This document shows, in pieces, positions 1 to 8,500 of a DNA stretch of 32,158 nt. Under the pieces are notes generated by a model. That model ran no database searches. It saw nothing but the letters and a program-made list of their open reading frames with translations, and was not told the origin of the DNA. A program made the position numbers and the translations under genes. Every line of letters starts with the position of its first letter. Position 1 is the first letter of the stretch. The DNA is from an uncultured Lachnospiraceae bacterium (lineage in GTDB: Bacteria > Bacillota > Clostridia > Lachnospirales > Lachnospiraceae), in contig CAJOME010000006.1 of assembly GCA_905235585.1 (NCBI GenBank), positions 1 to 32,158 of the forward strand, written 5' to 3'.

Positions 1-47
1 AACAGTAACCCTTTGAATACAACACATAATACTACACAAGGTCGGGA

Positions 48-106
48 TTTGCCATATGTCGCCTAAATCAACTAAAATATCCTTCATAGGTCATATGGAA
101 GGCAAA
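48..106 (+). promoter_or_regulatory. Possible RBS-masking hairpin before the first chromate transporter gene
   Basis: TTTGC plus CATATG at 48-58 can pair with CATATG at 92-97 and GCAAA at 102-106, leaving a four-base bulge (98-101) and a loop of about 33 bases. The only Shine-Dalgarno-like stretch for the ATG at 112 (GGAAGG, 97-102) lies in the right arm, so the fold would limit ribosome access. The pairing is visible; a regulatory role is inference, and the long loop weakens it. No convincing promoter was found in bases 1-111. Confidence 0.3.
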
Positions 107-111
107 CTCTG

Positions 112-669
112 ATGAAAGAATTATTTGAACTGTATCTTACATTTCTGAAAATAGGCGCGGTCAATTTCGGTGGCGGATATGCGATGCTCCCTCTGCTGGA
201 GGAGGAGCTGAATAAAAAGCGGGGCTGGGTCACCACAGATGAGCTCATGGACTACTTTGCGATAGGTCAGTGCACTCCGGGTATCATAGCTCTCAATGTA
301 TCCACCTTTATTGGAAATAAGAGAAGAGGTGTAGCCGGAGCAGTGACCTCTACTCTTGGCTTTCTCACCTGTCCGATCATCTTTATCATAGTGATTGCGG
401 CCTTTCTGACTAATTTCGCGGATATACCTCTGGTGCAAAACGCATTTGCGGGGATAAGGGTATGTGTGTGTGTACTTATACTCGAGGCGATACTCAGACT
501 ATGGAAGAAATCCATCGTGGACAGGCTTGCGTTTGCTGTCTATATCATCGTGTTTGTACTGATGGCATTCTCGGGGATGCTCCCGGTAAAGATACCGGCA
601 GCCGTGCTTGTGACAGCGGCAGGGGTCGCAGGTGTCCTTATAAAAGGACATAAGGAGGCGATCTCATGA
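112..669 (+). CDS. chrA: Chromate transporter family protein, half-size subunit A
   Basis: This 185-residue membrane protein is one half of a short-chain CHR family transporter, a family that moves chromate or related anions across the cytoplasmic membrane. The family signatures are visible: GGGYAM near residues 20-25 and QCTPGIIALN at 53-62, followed by long hydrophobic stretches that fill the rest of the protein. Full-length ChrA proteins are about 400 residues and contain two such halves, so this length matches a single half. The stop codon overlaps the start of a second half-size gene by 4 bp (ATGA), so the two are almost certainly made together and assemble as a heterodimer. The true substrate in an anaerobe is uncertain and need not be chromate. 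Start chosen at the first ATG, with GGAAGG nine bases upstream. Confidence 0.87.
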   Translation: MKELFELYLTFLKIGAVNFGGGYAMLPLLEEELNKKRGWVTTDELMDYFAIGQCTPGIIALNVSTFIGNKRRGVAGAVTSTLGFLTCPIIFIIVIAAFLTNFADIPLVQNAFAGIRVCVCVLILEAILRLWKKSIVDRLAFAVYIIVFVLMAFSGMLPVKIPAAVLVTAAGVAGVLIKGHKEAIS

Positions 670-1241
670 ATACGCTCCTTCGCCTCTTTCTTGAGTTTTT
701 TAAGACAGGTCTCTTCTCCGTGGGCGGAGGGCTGGCCACTCTTCCTTTTCTGTACGAGATATCGGACAGTACCGGATGGTTCAGCCATGCCGATATAGCA
801 GATATGATAGCGGTGTCCGAGGCTACACCCGGCGCGATAGGTATAAATATGAGTACCTATGCCGGATATCATACCGCCGGGATCATCGGAGGTGTCATAG
901 CTACTTTGTCACTTGCGCTTCCGTCATTTATAGTGATACTGATAGTGGCGCATTTCCTGAGTAGGTTTAAGGGCAACAGATTTGTGGATGCGGCATTTTA
1001 CGGACTGCGTCCTGCGTCCATAGCCATGATCACCGCTGCCGGAGTAAATGTGGTAAAGATCGCGCTCATAAATATCCCGGCTTTTGAGGTTAGCAGATCC
1101 GTAGCGGATCTTTTCATATGGAAGGCTCTGATACTAGCGGTGGTGATCTTTGTTTTGAGAAAGCGTTTTAAGCTGCATCCGATATTATTCATTGCCGTAT
1201 CTGCGGTAGTAGGCATAGTGTTAAGGCTTGGCGGAGTATAG
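666..1241 (+). CDS. chrA: Chromate transporter family protein, half-size subunit B
   Basis: This is the 191-residue partner of the preceding half transporter. It carries the same signatures in the same places, GGGLATLP at residues 20-27 and EATPGAIGIN at 52-61, followed by several membrane segments. A strong Shine-Dalgarno sequence (AAGGAGG) lies inside the end of the upstream gene, and the start codon overlaps the upstream stop. Paired half-size CHR proteins are generally taken to sit in opposite membrane orientations; that topology is family knowledge, not something read here. The ZIP transporter gene starts 24 bp downstream, so the three genes probably form one transport operon. Whether it exports chromate or imports another oxyanion cannot be told from sequence. 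Confidence 0.87.
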   Translation: MNTLLRLFLEFFKTGLFSVGGGLATLPFLYEISDSTGWFSHADIADMIAVSEATPGAIGINMSTYAGYHTAGIIGGVIATLSLALPSFIVILIVAHFLSRFKGNRFVDAAFYGLRPASIAMITAAGVNVVKIALINIPAFEVSRSVADLFIWKALILAVVIFVLRKRFKLHPILFIAVSAVVGIVLRLGGV

Positions 1242-1265
1242 TTTATAGGATAAGGTGAGGGTAAT

Positions 1266-2057
1266 ATGACAGGAACTGTGATTCTAGGACTTTTGATACC
1301 TTTTGCGGGAACAACACTCGGAGCCGCAACGGTTTTTTTCATGAAAAACGATATGCCGGAAAAGCTGCAGAAGACATTGCTCGGATTTGCATCCGGGGTT
1401 ATGGTGGCAGCTTCCGTGTGGTCGCTGCTTATCCCGTCAATGGAGATGTCCGGTATGCCCGAACAGCTTTCTTTTGTGCCTGCGGCTATCGGAATGGCAT
1501 TTGGTATGGGATTTCTGCTTGTCATGGATGAGGTGATACCGCATCTGCATCTTAATACTGATGTGCCGGAAGGTACACACGGAGGAGAAAGCCGGCTTTC
1601 ACGTCCTATAATGCTGATACTTGCCGTAACTCTTCACAACTTGCCGGAGGGTATGGCAGTAGGTGTAGTTTTCGCCGGCGCACTTTCGGGGAATACAGAG
1701 GTTTCCTTTGCGGGAGCCATGTCGCTTGCCATAGGTATTGCCATACAGAATTTCCCTGAAGGAGCCATCATATCAATGCCGCTAAAAGGTACGGGAATAT
1801 CTAAAGCAAGGGCTTTCTGTTACGGGACTCTTTCGGGCGCGGTAGAGCCTTTGGGAGCCCTGCTGATGATAGTACTGTCGAGCCTGCTCACACCGATTCT
1901 GCCTTATTTTCTTTCATTCGCAGCAGGCGCTATGATATATGTAGTGATAGAAGAGCTTATACCCGAAGCCTCAGAGGGATTGCATACTAACCTCTCCACT
2001 ATAGGCTTCGCGGCAGGCTTCATACTGATGATGATACTCGATGTGGCTCTGGGATAA
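1266..2057 (+). CDS. ZIP family divalent metal transporter (ZupT/GufA-like)
   Basis: This 263-residue integral membrane protein belongs to the ZIP family, which moves Zn2+, Fe2+ or Mn2+ into the cytoplasm. The two metal-binding helices are clear: HNLPEG at residues 124-129 and QNFPEG at 161-166. VEPLG at 193-197 and EELIPE at 229-234 mark later helices typical of the bacterial GufA/ZupT branch. A short His-containing loop (HLHLN, 93-97) lies between helices 3 and 4, where ZIP proteins often carry metal-binding histidines. AAGGTGAGGG provides the ribosome site. The gene follows the chromate pair by 24 bp. Its stop codon lies only 2 bp from the end of the convergent aldo/keto reductase gene, and no terminator is visible between them. 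Metal specificity is not predictable. Confidence 0.92.
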   Translation: MTGTVILGLLIPFAGTTLGAATVFFMKNDMPEKLQKTLLGFASGVMVAASVWSLLIPSMEMSGMPEQLSFVPAAIGMAFGMGFLLVMDEVIPHLHLNTDVPEGTHGGESRLSRPIMLILAVTLHNLPEGMAVGVVFAGALSGNTEVSFAGAMSLAIGIAIQNFPEGAIISMPLKGTGISKARAFCYGTLSGAVEPLGALLMIVLSSLLTPILPYFLSFAAGAMIYVVIEELIPEASEGLHTNLSTIGFAAGFILMMILDVALG

Positions 2058-2059
2058 GG

Positions 2060-3088
2060 TCAGCTTACGGACACTTCCCCGGAGAGCACCTTTCTGTAAT
2101 CCTCGAGATTTTTCTTTAAAAGCTCGGGAGTGGACAGCTCATAGGGGCATTTTGCCGTACACTGACGACAGTTTATACAGTCGTCTATCTTAGCCATATT
2201 CTGCTGCCATTCTTCGCTGAGCCATGCAGCCGAGGGAGCACGTCTTAAGAGAAGTGACATCCGGGCGCAGTTGTTTATCTTTATACCTGCGGGACATGGC
2301 ATACAGTAGCCGCAGCCCCTGCAGAAATCACCCGCAAGCTCTTTACGTTCTTTTTCTATGTAAGCTTTCAACTCACCGGACATCGTGGGGGTAGCTTTCA
2401 TATATGACAGCCATTCCTCAAGCTCACTCATATGCTGCACTCCCCAGATGGGCAGCACATTATCGTACTCGGTCATAAATGCCATAGCCGCATCGGAGCG
2501 GGTGATCAGTCCTCCGGCGAGTCCCTTCATGGCGATGAATCCGACATTGTGCTCCTTACACATATTTACCAGCTTTATTTCTTTTTCTCCCGACAGATAG
2601 CTGAAAGGAAACTGCATGGTTTCATACAGACCGCTTCGTACAGCCTCATATGCGACCTCTATCTTGTGAGCAGTGATCCCTATATGTCTTATCTTTCCCT
2701 GATCCTTTGCCTCAAGCATACATTCATACATACCCGTGCCGTCACCGGGGGCATAGCATTGATTTACGCAATGAAACTGGTATATATCTATGTAGTCTGT
2801 GCGGAGCTTCTTTAGCGAGTTATCAAGATCCGAGCGAAACTTATCAGGATCGGTTGCCATCGTCTTGGTGGCGATAAATATCCTGTCACGCATACCTTCA
2901 AAGGCTATGCCCATCTTTTCCTCACTGTCACTGTAGGCACGCGCGGTATCGAAGTAGGTCATGCCGCCCTCATAAGCTCTGCGAAGTATACGGACTGCGG
3001 TGTCCGTATCATCACGCTGGATCGGCAGTGCGCCGAAGGCATTCTGCGGTACTTTTATCCCTGTGCTTCCCAATAATATATCCTGCAT
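2060..3088 (-). CDS. Aldo/keto reductase with C-terminal ferredoxin-like Fe-S domain
   Basis: This 342-residue cytoplasmic protein has two parts. Residues 1-245 form an aldo/keto reductase barrel with the usual catalytic tetrad: Asp47 and Tyr52 (DTARAY), Lys75 (ATKTM) and His106 (QFH). Residues 255-320 form an iron-sulfur domain with cysteines at 256, 259, 262 and 265, and a classic CxxCxxCxxxCP cluster at 304, 307, 310 and 314. This fused architecture is common in anaerobes and suggests NAD(P)H-linked carbonyl reduction coupled to an electron carrier. The substrate is unknown. The start has AGGAG eight bases upstream. The gene is divergent from the cation antiporter and stands alone on its strand. 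Confidence 0.9.
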   Translation of the reverse strand: MQDILLGSTGIKVPQNAFGALPIQRDDTDTAVRILRRAYEGGMTYFDTARAYSDSEEKMGIAFEGMRDRIFIATKTMATDPDKFRSDLDNSLKKLRTDYIDIYQFHCVNQCYAPGDGTGMYECMLEAKDQGKIRHIGITAHKIEVAYEAVRSGLYETMQFPFSYLSGEKEIKLVNMCKEHNVGFIAMKGLAGGLITRSDAAMAFMTEYDNVLPIWGVQHMSELEEWLSYMKATPTMSGELKAYIEKERKELAGDFCRGCGYCMPCPAGIKINNCARMSLLLRRAPSAAWLSEEWQQNMAKIDDCINCRQCTAKCPYELSTPELLKKNLEDYRKVLSGEVSVS

Positions 3089-3331
3089 TTTATTTCTCCT
3101 GTATCAAATGTTGTTGAGGTCAAAACCTCTGAGCACTGTTTACTATGCTTACGCATGGCTACCCGGCAAGCTGACTCTGGCTAGCGTATCTTAAGTAACC
3201 GGATCAAATGCCTGCCTGCTCAACTGATGGCACGTGCCGAAAAAGCCTGGGTGTACTCACATCATTATATAGGCTATTTCCCGAACGTCAAAGTACAAAA
3301 AAACATACTGGTAATTTTGACGGTTATTTAC

Positions 3332-3347
3332 TATAATAACAGAATTA
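3332..3347 (+). promoter_or_regulatory. Candidate -10 element (TATAAT) directly before the antiporter start
   Basis: A perfect TATAAT lies at 3332-3337, nine bases before the ATG at 3347, and there is no Shine-Dalgarno sequence between them. Initiation at the normal distance would begin the transcript at or within a few bases of the start codon, giving a leaderless mRNA. No good -35 box lies 16-18 bases upstream; a TTGACG at 3317-3322 is too close. The rest of the 258 bp gap to the divergent reductase holds only a small hairpin, GAGGT-caaa-ACCTC at 3116-3129. Confidence 0.45.
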
Positions 3348-4525
3348 TGGATACTTCAGAGATATTAAGGCAGCTTGCCGTCATAGTAGTGGCTGCAAAG
3401 TTCTTCGGACTTGTAGCAAGAAAAATACATGCGCCTCAGGTGGCGGGAGAGATAGTGGCAGGGCTCATCATAGGACCGAGCCTTTTGGGAATAGTACAGC
3501 CTTCGGATTTTCTCTCCGGGATGTCGGAGATAGGCGTGATCATGCTGATGTTTACGGCAGGGCTTGGCACAGACATAAGGCAGCTTAAGGAGACGGGGGT
3601 AAAGGCGACCGTGATAGCATGTGCCGGAGTCTTTATTCCGCTTATATGCGGCACGATACTCTATATGTGCTTTTACGGCTTTTCGCATGTCGGCTCCGAG
3701 GCTTTTTACAAGGCGGTGTTCGTAGGTACCATACTCACGGCGACCTCCGTATCGATCACTGTGGAAGCATTAAAGGAGCTGGGACATCTTTCGGGAAAGA
3801 TAGGCACTACGATAATGAGTGCCGCTATCATAGACGATGTCATAGGCATCATAGTACTTACCATAGTGATAGGGTTTAAAGATCCGAGTGCCGATATCGT
3901 CTCGGTAATACTGCATACGGTACTTTTCTTCGTATTTGCTATCGGAGTCGGGATCATCACCTATCATATATTCAAATGGGTAGACAGACGTTATCCGCAT
4001 ACGAGGCGTATACCCATTATGGGAATGGCACTTGCGTTTATACTGGCTTATATCGCGGACAGCTATTTTTCGGTAGCTGATATCACGGGTGCGTATATAG
4101 CTGGGGTGATACTTTCATCACTTGACGATTCGGACTATATATCAAGAAGAGTGGATATCAATTCATATATGCTTTTCGGCCCCGTATTCTTCTGCTCGAT
4201 AGGCCTGCAGACGGATGTAAGGACTCTGGACAGTACCATACTTTTGTTTTCGATAGGATTTGTGATCGTCGGTCTCTTGTCCAAGATACTCGGATGCGGA
4301 AGTGTATCAAAGCTTATGGGATATACCTGGGCTGATTCGTTTAAGATCGGCGTGGGGATGATGACCAGAGGCGAGGTAGCCCTTATCGTGGCGCAGAGGG
4401 GACTTGCGGCAGGTATGATGAATCAGGCCTATTTTACTGCCGTGATCCTGCTCATCATAGCAAGCTCCATCATTACACCAATAGTACTCAAGATACTTTA
4501 TGAGAAGTATCCGGAAGCGGCATAG
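3347..4525 (+). CDS. CPA2-type cation/proton antiporter
   Basis: This 392-residue polytopic membrane protein belongs to the monovalent cation:proton antiporter-2 family (NapA/KefB-like), which exchanges Na+ or K+ for protons across the cytoplasmic membrane. The family hallmark GEIVAGLIIGPSLLG lies at residues 34-48. The paired aspartates of the ion site are at 163-164 (AIIDDVIG), and TATSVSITV at 131-139 marks the unwound helix. There is no C-terminal RCK/TrkA-N domain, unlike KefB/KefC, so this is the short form. An in-frame ATG 40 codons upstream (3227) was rejected because those codons do not resemble a family N-terminus and would run through the likely promoter. A small membrane protein gene follows 6 bp after the stop and may be coupled. 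Confidence 0.9.
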   Translation: MDTSEILRQLAVIVVAAKFFGLVARKIHAPQVAGEIVAGLIIGPSLLGIVQPSDFLSGMSEIGVIMLMFTAGLGTDIRQLKETGVKATVIACAGVFIPLICGTILYMCFYGFSHVGSEAFYKAVFVGTILTATSVSITVEALKELGHLSGKIGTTIMSAAIIDDVIGIIVLTIVIGFKDPSADIVSVILHTVLFFVFAIGVGIITYHIFKWVDRRYPHTRRIPIMGMALAFILAYIADSYFSVADITGAYIAGVILSSLDDSDYISRRVDINSYMLFGPVFFCSIGLQTDVRTLDSTILLFSIGFVIVGLLSKILGCGSVSKLMGYTWADSFKIGVGMMTRGEVALIVAQRGLAAGMMNQAYFTAVILLIIASSIITPIVLKILYEKYPEAA

Positions 4526-4531
4526 CATCAT

Positions 4532-4768
4532 ATGTATTTCAGCAAAAATACGCACATCCTTTCATACGCGCTTATGGCATCTGCCGTTATAAGGCTTGCG
4601 ATAGCGGCGGCTTTTCTGATAGCGTTCGGCGTCGTACAGATGCAGACGGTCGCGCTGTCCGGCAGGAATGTCAGCATAGTGTGGACCTCAGTGATCTTTC
4701 ACATGACCGAAACCGTAGGGCTTATTCTGCTCTCGGTCTATCTGTCAAAGCACTACAGAGGACTGTGA
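4532..4768 (+). CDS. Small membrane protein of unknown function, two predicted helices
   Basis: This 78-residue protein is not recognised. It has two hydrophobic stretches, roughly residues 12-34 and 46-68, separated by a short polar loop. It begins 6 bp after the antiporter stop, with no strong ribosome site of its own, which suggests translational coupling. The arginase-fold gene starts 19 bp downstream, so the small gene is held in a tight three-gene run. An accessory subunit of the antiporter is a reasonable guess from position only. The ATG at 4532 gives the longest frame; a start at the internal Met near residue 16 is possible. Confidence 0.6.
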   Translation: MYFSKNTHILSYALMASAVIRLAIAAAFLIAFGVVQMQTVALSGRNVSIVWTSVIFHMTETVGLILLSVYLSKHYRGL

Positions 4769-4787
4769 CAGAAGGAGAGCATAAGCC

Positions 4788-5495
4788 GTGTCTGTCTTAT
4801 TCTGTAATTTCACGGGAGTATATATAAACGAGGATATCACTTCAGAGGGTACGCTGCTCGATCTCAGCGATCTGTCCGGTACAAAAATGTATATAGATGA
4901 GGGAGCAGAGGTCGAGATACGCAAAAGAACCGATGGACTTATATGTGCGAAGGATGAGGTTGCCGTAAAGTCATCTGACGAAGACTGCAATATGATCTGC
5001 CGGCATACCGGCAGCTTGGGATACAGACTGCGGTTTCTCGATAACGGCAATTACCATTATATGACGAGGATATTGGCATCATATGTGGATGAACCCTTTG
5101 ATCTTATTACCTTCGATCATCACAGTGATGATCAGAGTCCTGCTTTTGGCGGAATAAAGTCGTGCGGTTCATGGAGACGGGATATAACCGCTGAAAATCA
5201 CAGGCTCGAAAGCTCCATGCTGGTACAAAGATACGATGAATTTGATGCGGTCTATACTCCTTCGGAACTTCCTTTATATATTTCCATAGATAAGGATATA
5301 CTGTCCGATAAAGTACTCACTACAAACTGGGATCAGGGGGATATGACTTTGGAGCAGCTGTTCGAGCTGCTTGACAGGCTTATCAGGGAAAGGGAGATCA
5401 TAGCCGTCGATGTGTGCGGCGAAGACCTGCCGGAAAACCCCTATGAAAAAAATAAAGAATTTAATAAGGCTATGATGCAGTATATCTACAGGTAG
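4788..5495 (+). CDS. Arginase-fold (ureohydrolase superfamily) protein
   Basis: This 235-residue protein matches the arginase/agmatinase superfamily in its metal-site motifs although it is shorter than true arginases (about 300). His90 (NYHYMT), the FDHHSDD block with Asp110, His112 and Asp114, and SIDKD with Asp168 and Asp170 line up with the six ligands of the arginase binuclear manganese site. WDQGDMTLEQ after the last pair also resembles the superfamily. The N-terminal 80 residues are variable. A hydrolase acting on an amidino- or amide-type substrate is likely, but the substrate is unknown. Translation appears to start at GTG, with AAGGAG eight or nine bases upstream. The gene is convergent with the large activase gene, 22 bp away, with no clear terminator between them. 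Confidence 0.75.
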   Translation: MSVLFCNFTGVYINEDITSEGTLLDLSDLSGTKMYIDEGAEVEIRKRTDGLICAKDEVAVKSSDEDCNMICRHTGSLGYRLRFLDNGNYHYMTRILASYVDEPFDLITFDHHSDDQSPAFGGIKSCGSWRRDITAENHRLESSMLVQRYDEFDAVYTPSELPLYISIDKDILSDKVLTTNWDQGDMTLEQLFELLDRLIREREIIAVDVCGEDLPENPYEKNKEFNKAMMQYIYR

Positions 5496-5517
5496 GCAAG
5501 TATGCCGCCCATGCTCA

Positions 5518-8500
5518 CTATGAGGCAATATCCTTGGCTGTATGAGCCAGAGCTGAAGCCAGCATCAGCTTTATCCTGTTGAGCTGGTTGACCTCCGAAG
5601 CTCCCGGGTCATAGTCTATGGCGACGATGTTTGCCTCGGGATGGATCTCCCGTACCTTCTTTATCACACCTTTACCCACCACATGATTGGGGAGGCATGC
5701 GAAAGGCTGCACACAGACTACGTTTTCCACGCCTGAGTGTATGAGCTCCATTATCTCGCCCGTAAGGAACCAGCCTTCTCCGGTCTGATTGCCTATATCG
5801 ACTATAGGCTCCGCGAGTGACACTATATCCGTGATCCTCGTATGAGGGGTAAAGTGTGTGGATGAAGCGAGCACCTTTGAAGGGTAGCTTCTGAGTCTGT
5901 TTATCACCCATATCAGAAACTTGTTTATTCTCTCTGCTTTCTTTGACTGACCGAGATAATCTCCCTTATATACCTGATTGTAAAAGCTGTATCCGAAGAA
6001 ATCTATCAGGTCGGGTACTACCGGCTCGGCCCCTTCCGACTCGAGGAGCTCCACCAGGTGGTTGTTTGCGGCGGGCATATATTTGACGAGGATCTCTCCG
6101 ACTATGCCGACTCTCGGCTTTTTGAGATCCTCCTTTATGGGGAGAGCATCAAATTCCTTTATTATCCTGCGACACAGCCTTTTATATTTTCCATAGGACA
6201 GGCTGCCTGATGAAATGAAATCCTGAGCTTCCTTCAGGAGCTTTTTATGAAGAGCATCCGCAGAGCCCTTCTTCAGCTCATAGGGACGCATACGGTACAG
6301 ACATTTCATAAAGAGGTCACCTATCTCGGCACCGTATACCATGCGTATCGCAAAGGCCGGATTGAGCTTAAAGCCCGGATTGGGCTCGAGACCCACAGCG
6401 TTTAGTGAGATAACGGGTATCTGCTCCATGCCGGCTTTTTTCAGCGCGCGACGTATGAACGCAACATAGTTTGTGGCACGGCATCCGCCTCCTGTCTGGC
6501 TCATTATGACTGCAGTACGGTCGAGGTCATATTCTCCTGAGAGCAGAGCGGACATTATCTGTCCCACTACCATCAACGAAGGGTAGCACGCGTCGTTATT
6601 CACGTATTTCAGCCCGGTATTTACCGCCTCATGACCGTCGTTATCGAGGAAGACAAAGTTGTATCCCTCGGCACGCATCGCAGGCTCAAGCACATCAAAG
6701 TGTATGGGAGACATCTGCGGAGCTATGATGGTATACTTTTGGTCGCGCATTTCCTCGGTAAAGAGTACACGTCGCTGATCGAGAGGCTTGACGACTCTTT
6801 CGGTCTCATTCATATCCCTTACCCGCAAGGCTGCAAGAAGAGAGCGTACCCGGATACGGGCGGCTCCGAGATTATTGACCTCATCTATCTTGAGGCAGGT
6901 GTATATCTTATCACCCGACTCAAGTATCTCAGACACCTGATCGGTAGTCACGGCATCCAGACCGCATCCGAAGGAGTTGAGCTGTATCAGGTCGATGTCA
7001 TCGCGGTGCTTTACAAAGGAGGCTGCGGCGTAGAGCCTTGAGTGATACATCCACTGGTCTATGACCCTCAAAGGACGTTCCACCTTGCCGAGATGAGATA
7101 CCGAATCCTCCGTGAGCACAGCCACCCTGTGTGAGGTGATGAGTTCAGGAATACCGTGATTTATCTCGGGATCGATATGATAAGGACGTCCGGCGAGCAC
7201 TATGCCGCGGCCGTTATTTTCTTCTATCCATTTGATCGTCTCTTCACCCTTTGCGGCGACTTCTTTTCTGTAGGCCGCCTGCTCGTCCCATGCATCAAAT
7301 ACAGCCCGTACTATCTCTTCGGGGTCTGCCTCAGGCAGAGCCTCGATCAGTCTTGGATAGATATCCTCGGGGCTGTCGAAGGCTATAAAAGGATTTCTGA
7401 AATCTATGTTGTTTGCCTTCAGATCCTCGACATTATTCTTTATATTCTCAGAATATGAGGTTACGATGGGGCAGTTGAAATGGTTGCCTGCCTCCTCAAA
7501 CTCATTTCTTTCATAAAAAAGCGATGGATAAAAGATGAATTTTATGCCGTTATTGATAAGCCACTGTATATGCCCGTGAGCAAGCTTCGCGGGATAGCAT
7601 TCGGATTCAGAGGGTATTGATTCTATACCGAGCTCATATATGTTGTGGCTTGCGGGAGGTGAGAGTATTACTCTGTAGCCCAGCTTCGTAAAGAATGTGA
7701 ACCAGAAAGGATAGTTCTCATACATATTTAACGCGCGGGGGATCCCTACTGTGCCTCTCGGCGCGTCATAGCCCTCCAAAGGCTCATATCTGAATATCCG
7801 CTTCATCTTCCAGTCAAAGAGATTGGGGACATCCTCATTTGTCTTTGAGCGACCGAGTCCCTTTTCACAGCGGTTGCCGGATATGAAGGTGCGGCCTCCG
7901 GTGAAGCGGTTTATAGTGAGTCTGCAGTGATTGGTGCATCCCTGACATTTGGTCATCGAGGTGGTAAACTGCAGATCCCTTATCTCATTTATGGAGAGCA
8001 TGGTGGAGTCCGTGCCCTCTGCATGTCTTTCCTTTGCGATGAGTGCGGCACCAAAGGCTCCCATTATACCGGCGATGTCGGGACGTACTACCTCCACTCC
8101 GGCTATGCGCTCAAGAGAGCGGAGTACGGCATTGTTGTAGAATGTGCCGCCCTGGACTACGATCACCCTGCCGAGTTCATCGGCATCAGATACCTTTATT
8201 ACCTTGAAGAGTGCGTTCTTTATCACGGAATATGCAAGACCCGCGGAGATGTCATCGACACCGGCACCTTCCTTCTGCGCCTGCTTTACCTTGGAATTCA
8301 TGAAAACCGTACATCTCGTACCGAGATCTATGGGATGCTCGGCAAAGAGTGCGGCACCCGCGAAATCCTCGACCGACATATTCAGCGACTTGGCAAAGGT
8401 CTCAAGGAAGGAGCCGCAACCGGATGAGCAGGCCTCATTAAGCATCACAGAGTCCACCGTATGGTTTTTGATGCGGATACACTTCATGTCCTGACCGCCG

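Noticed and set aside
112-1241. Chromate transporter read as a single gene broken by a frameshift
   Set aside because: Each half has its own start, ribosome site and complete motif set, and paired half-size genes with overlap are normal in this family.
3227-3346. Extra 40 codons at the antiporter N-terminus
   Set aside because: They run through the candidate -10 box and do not resemble a family N-terminus, whereas the protein from 3347 begins as expected.
7927-8427. A 166-codon plus-strand frame inside the activase gene
   Set aside because: Antisense shadow of a clear 1414-residue protein with conserved motifs on the other strand.
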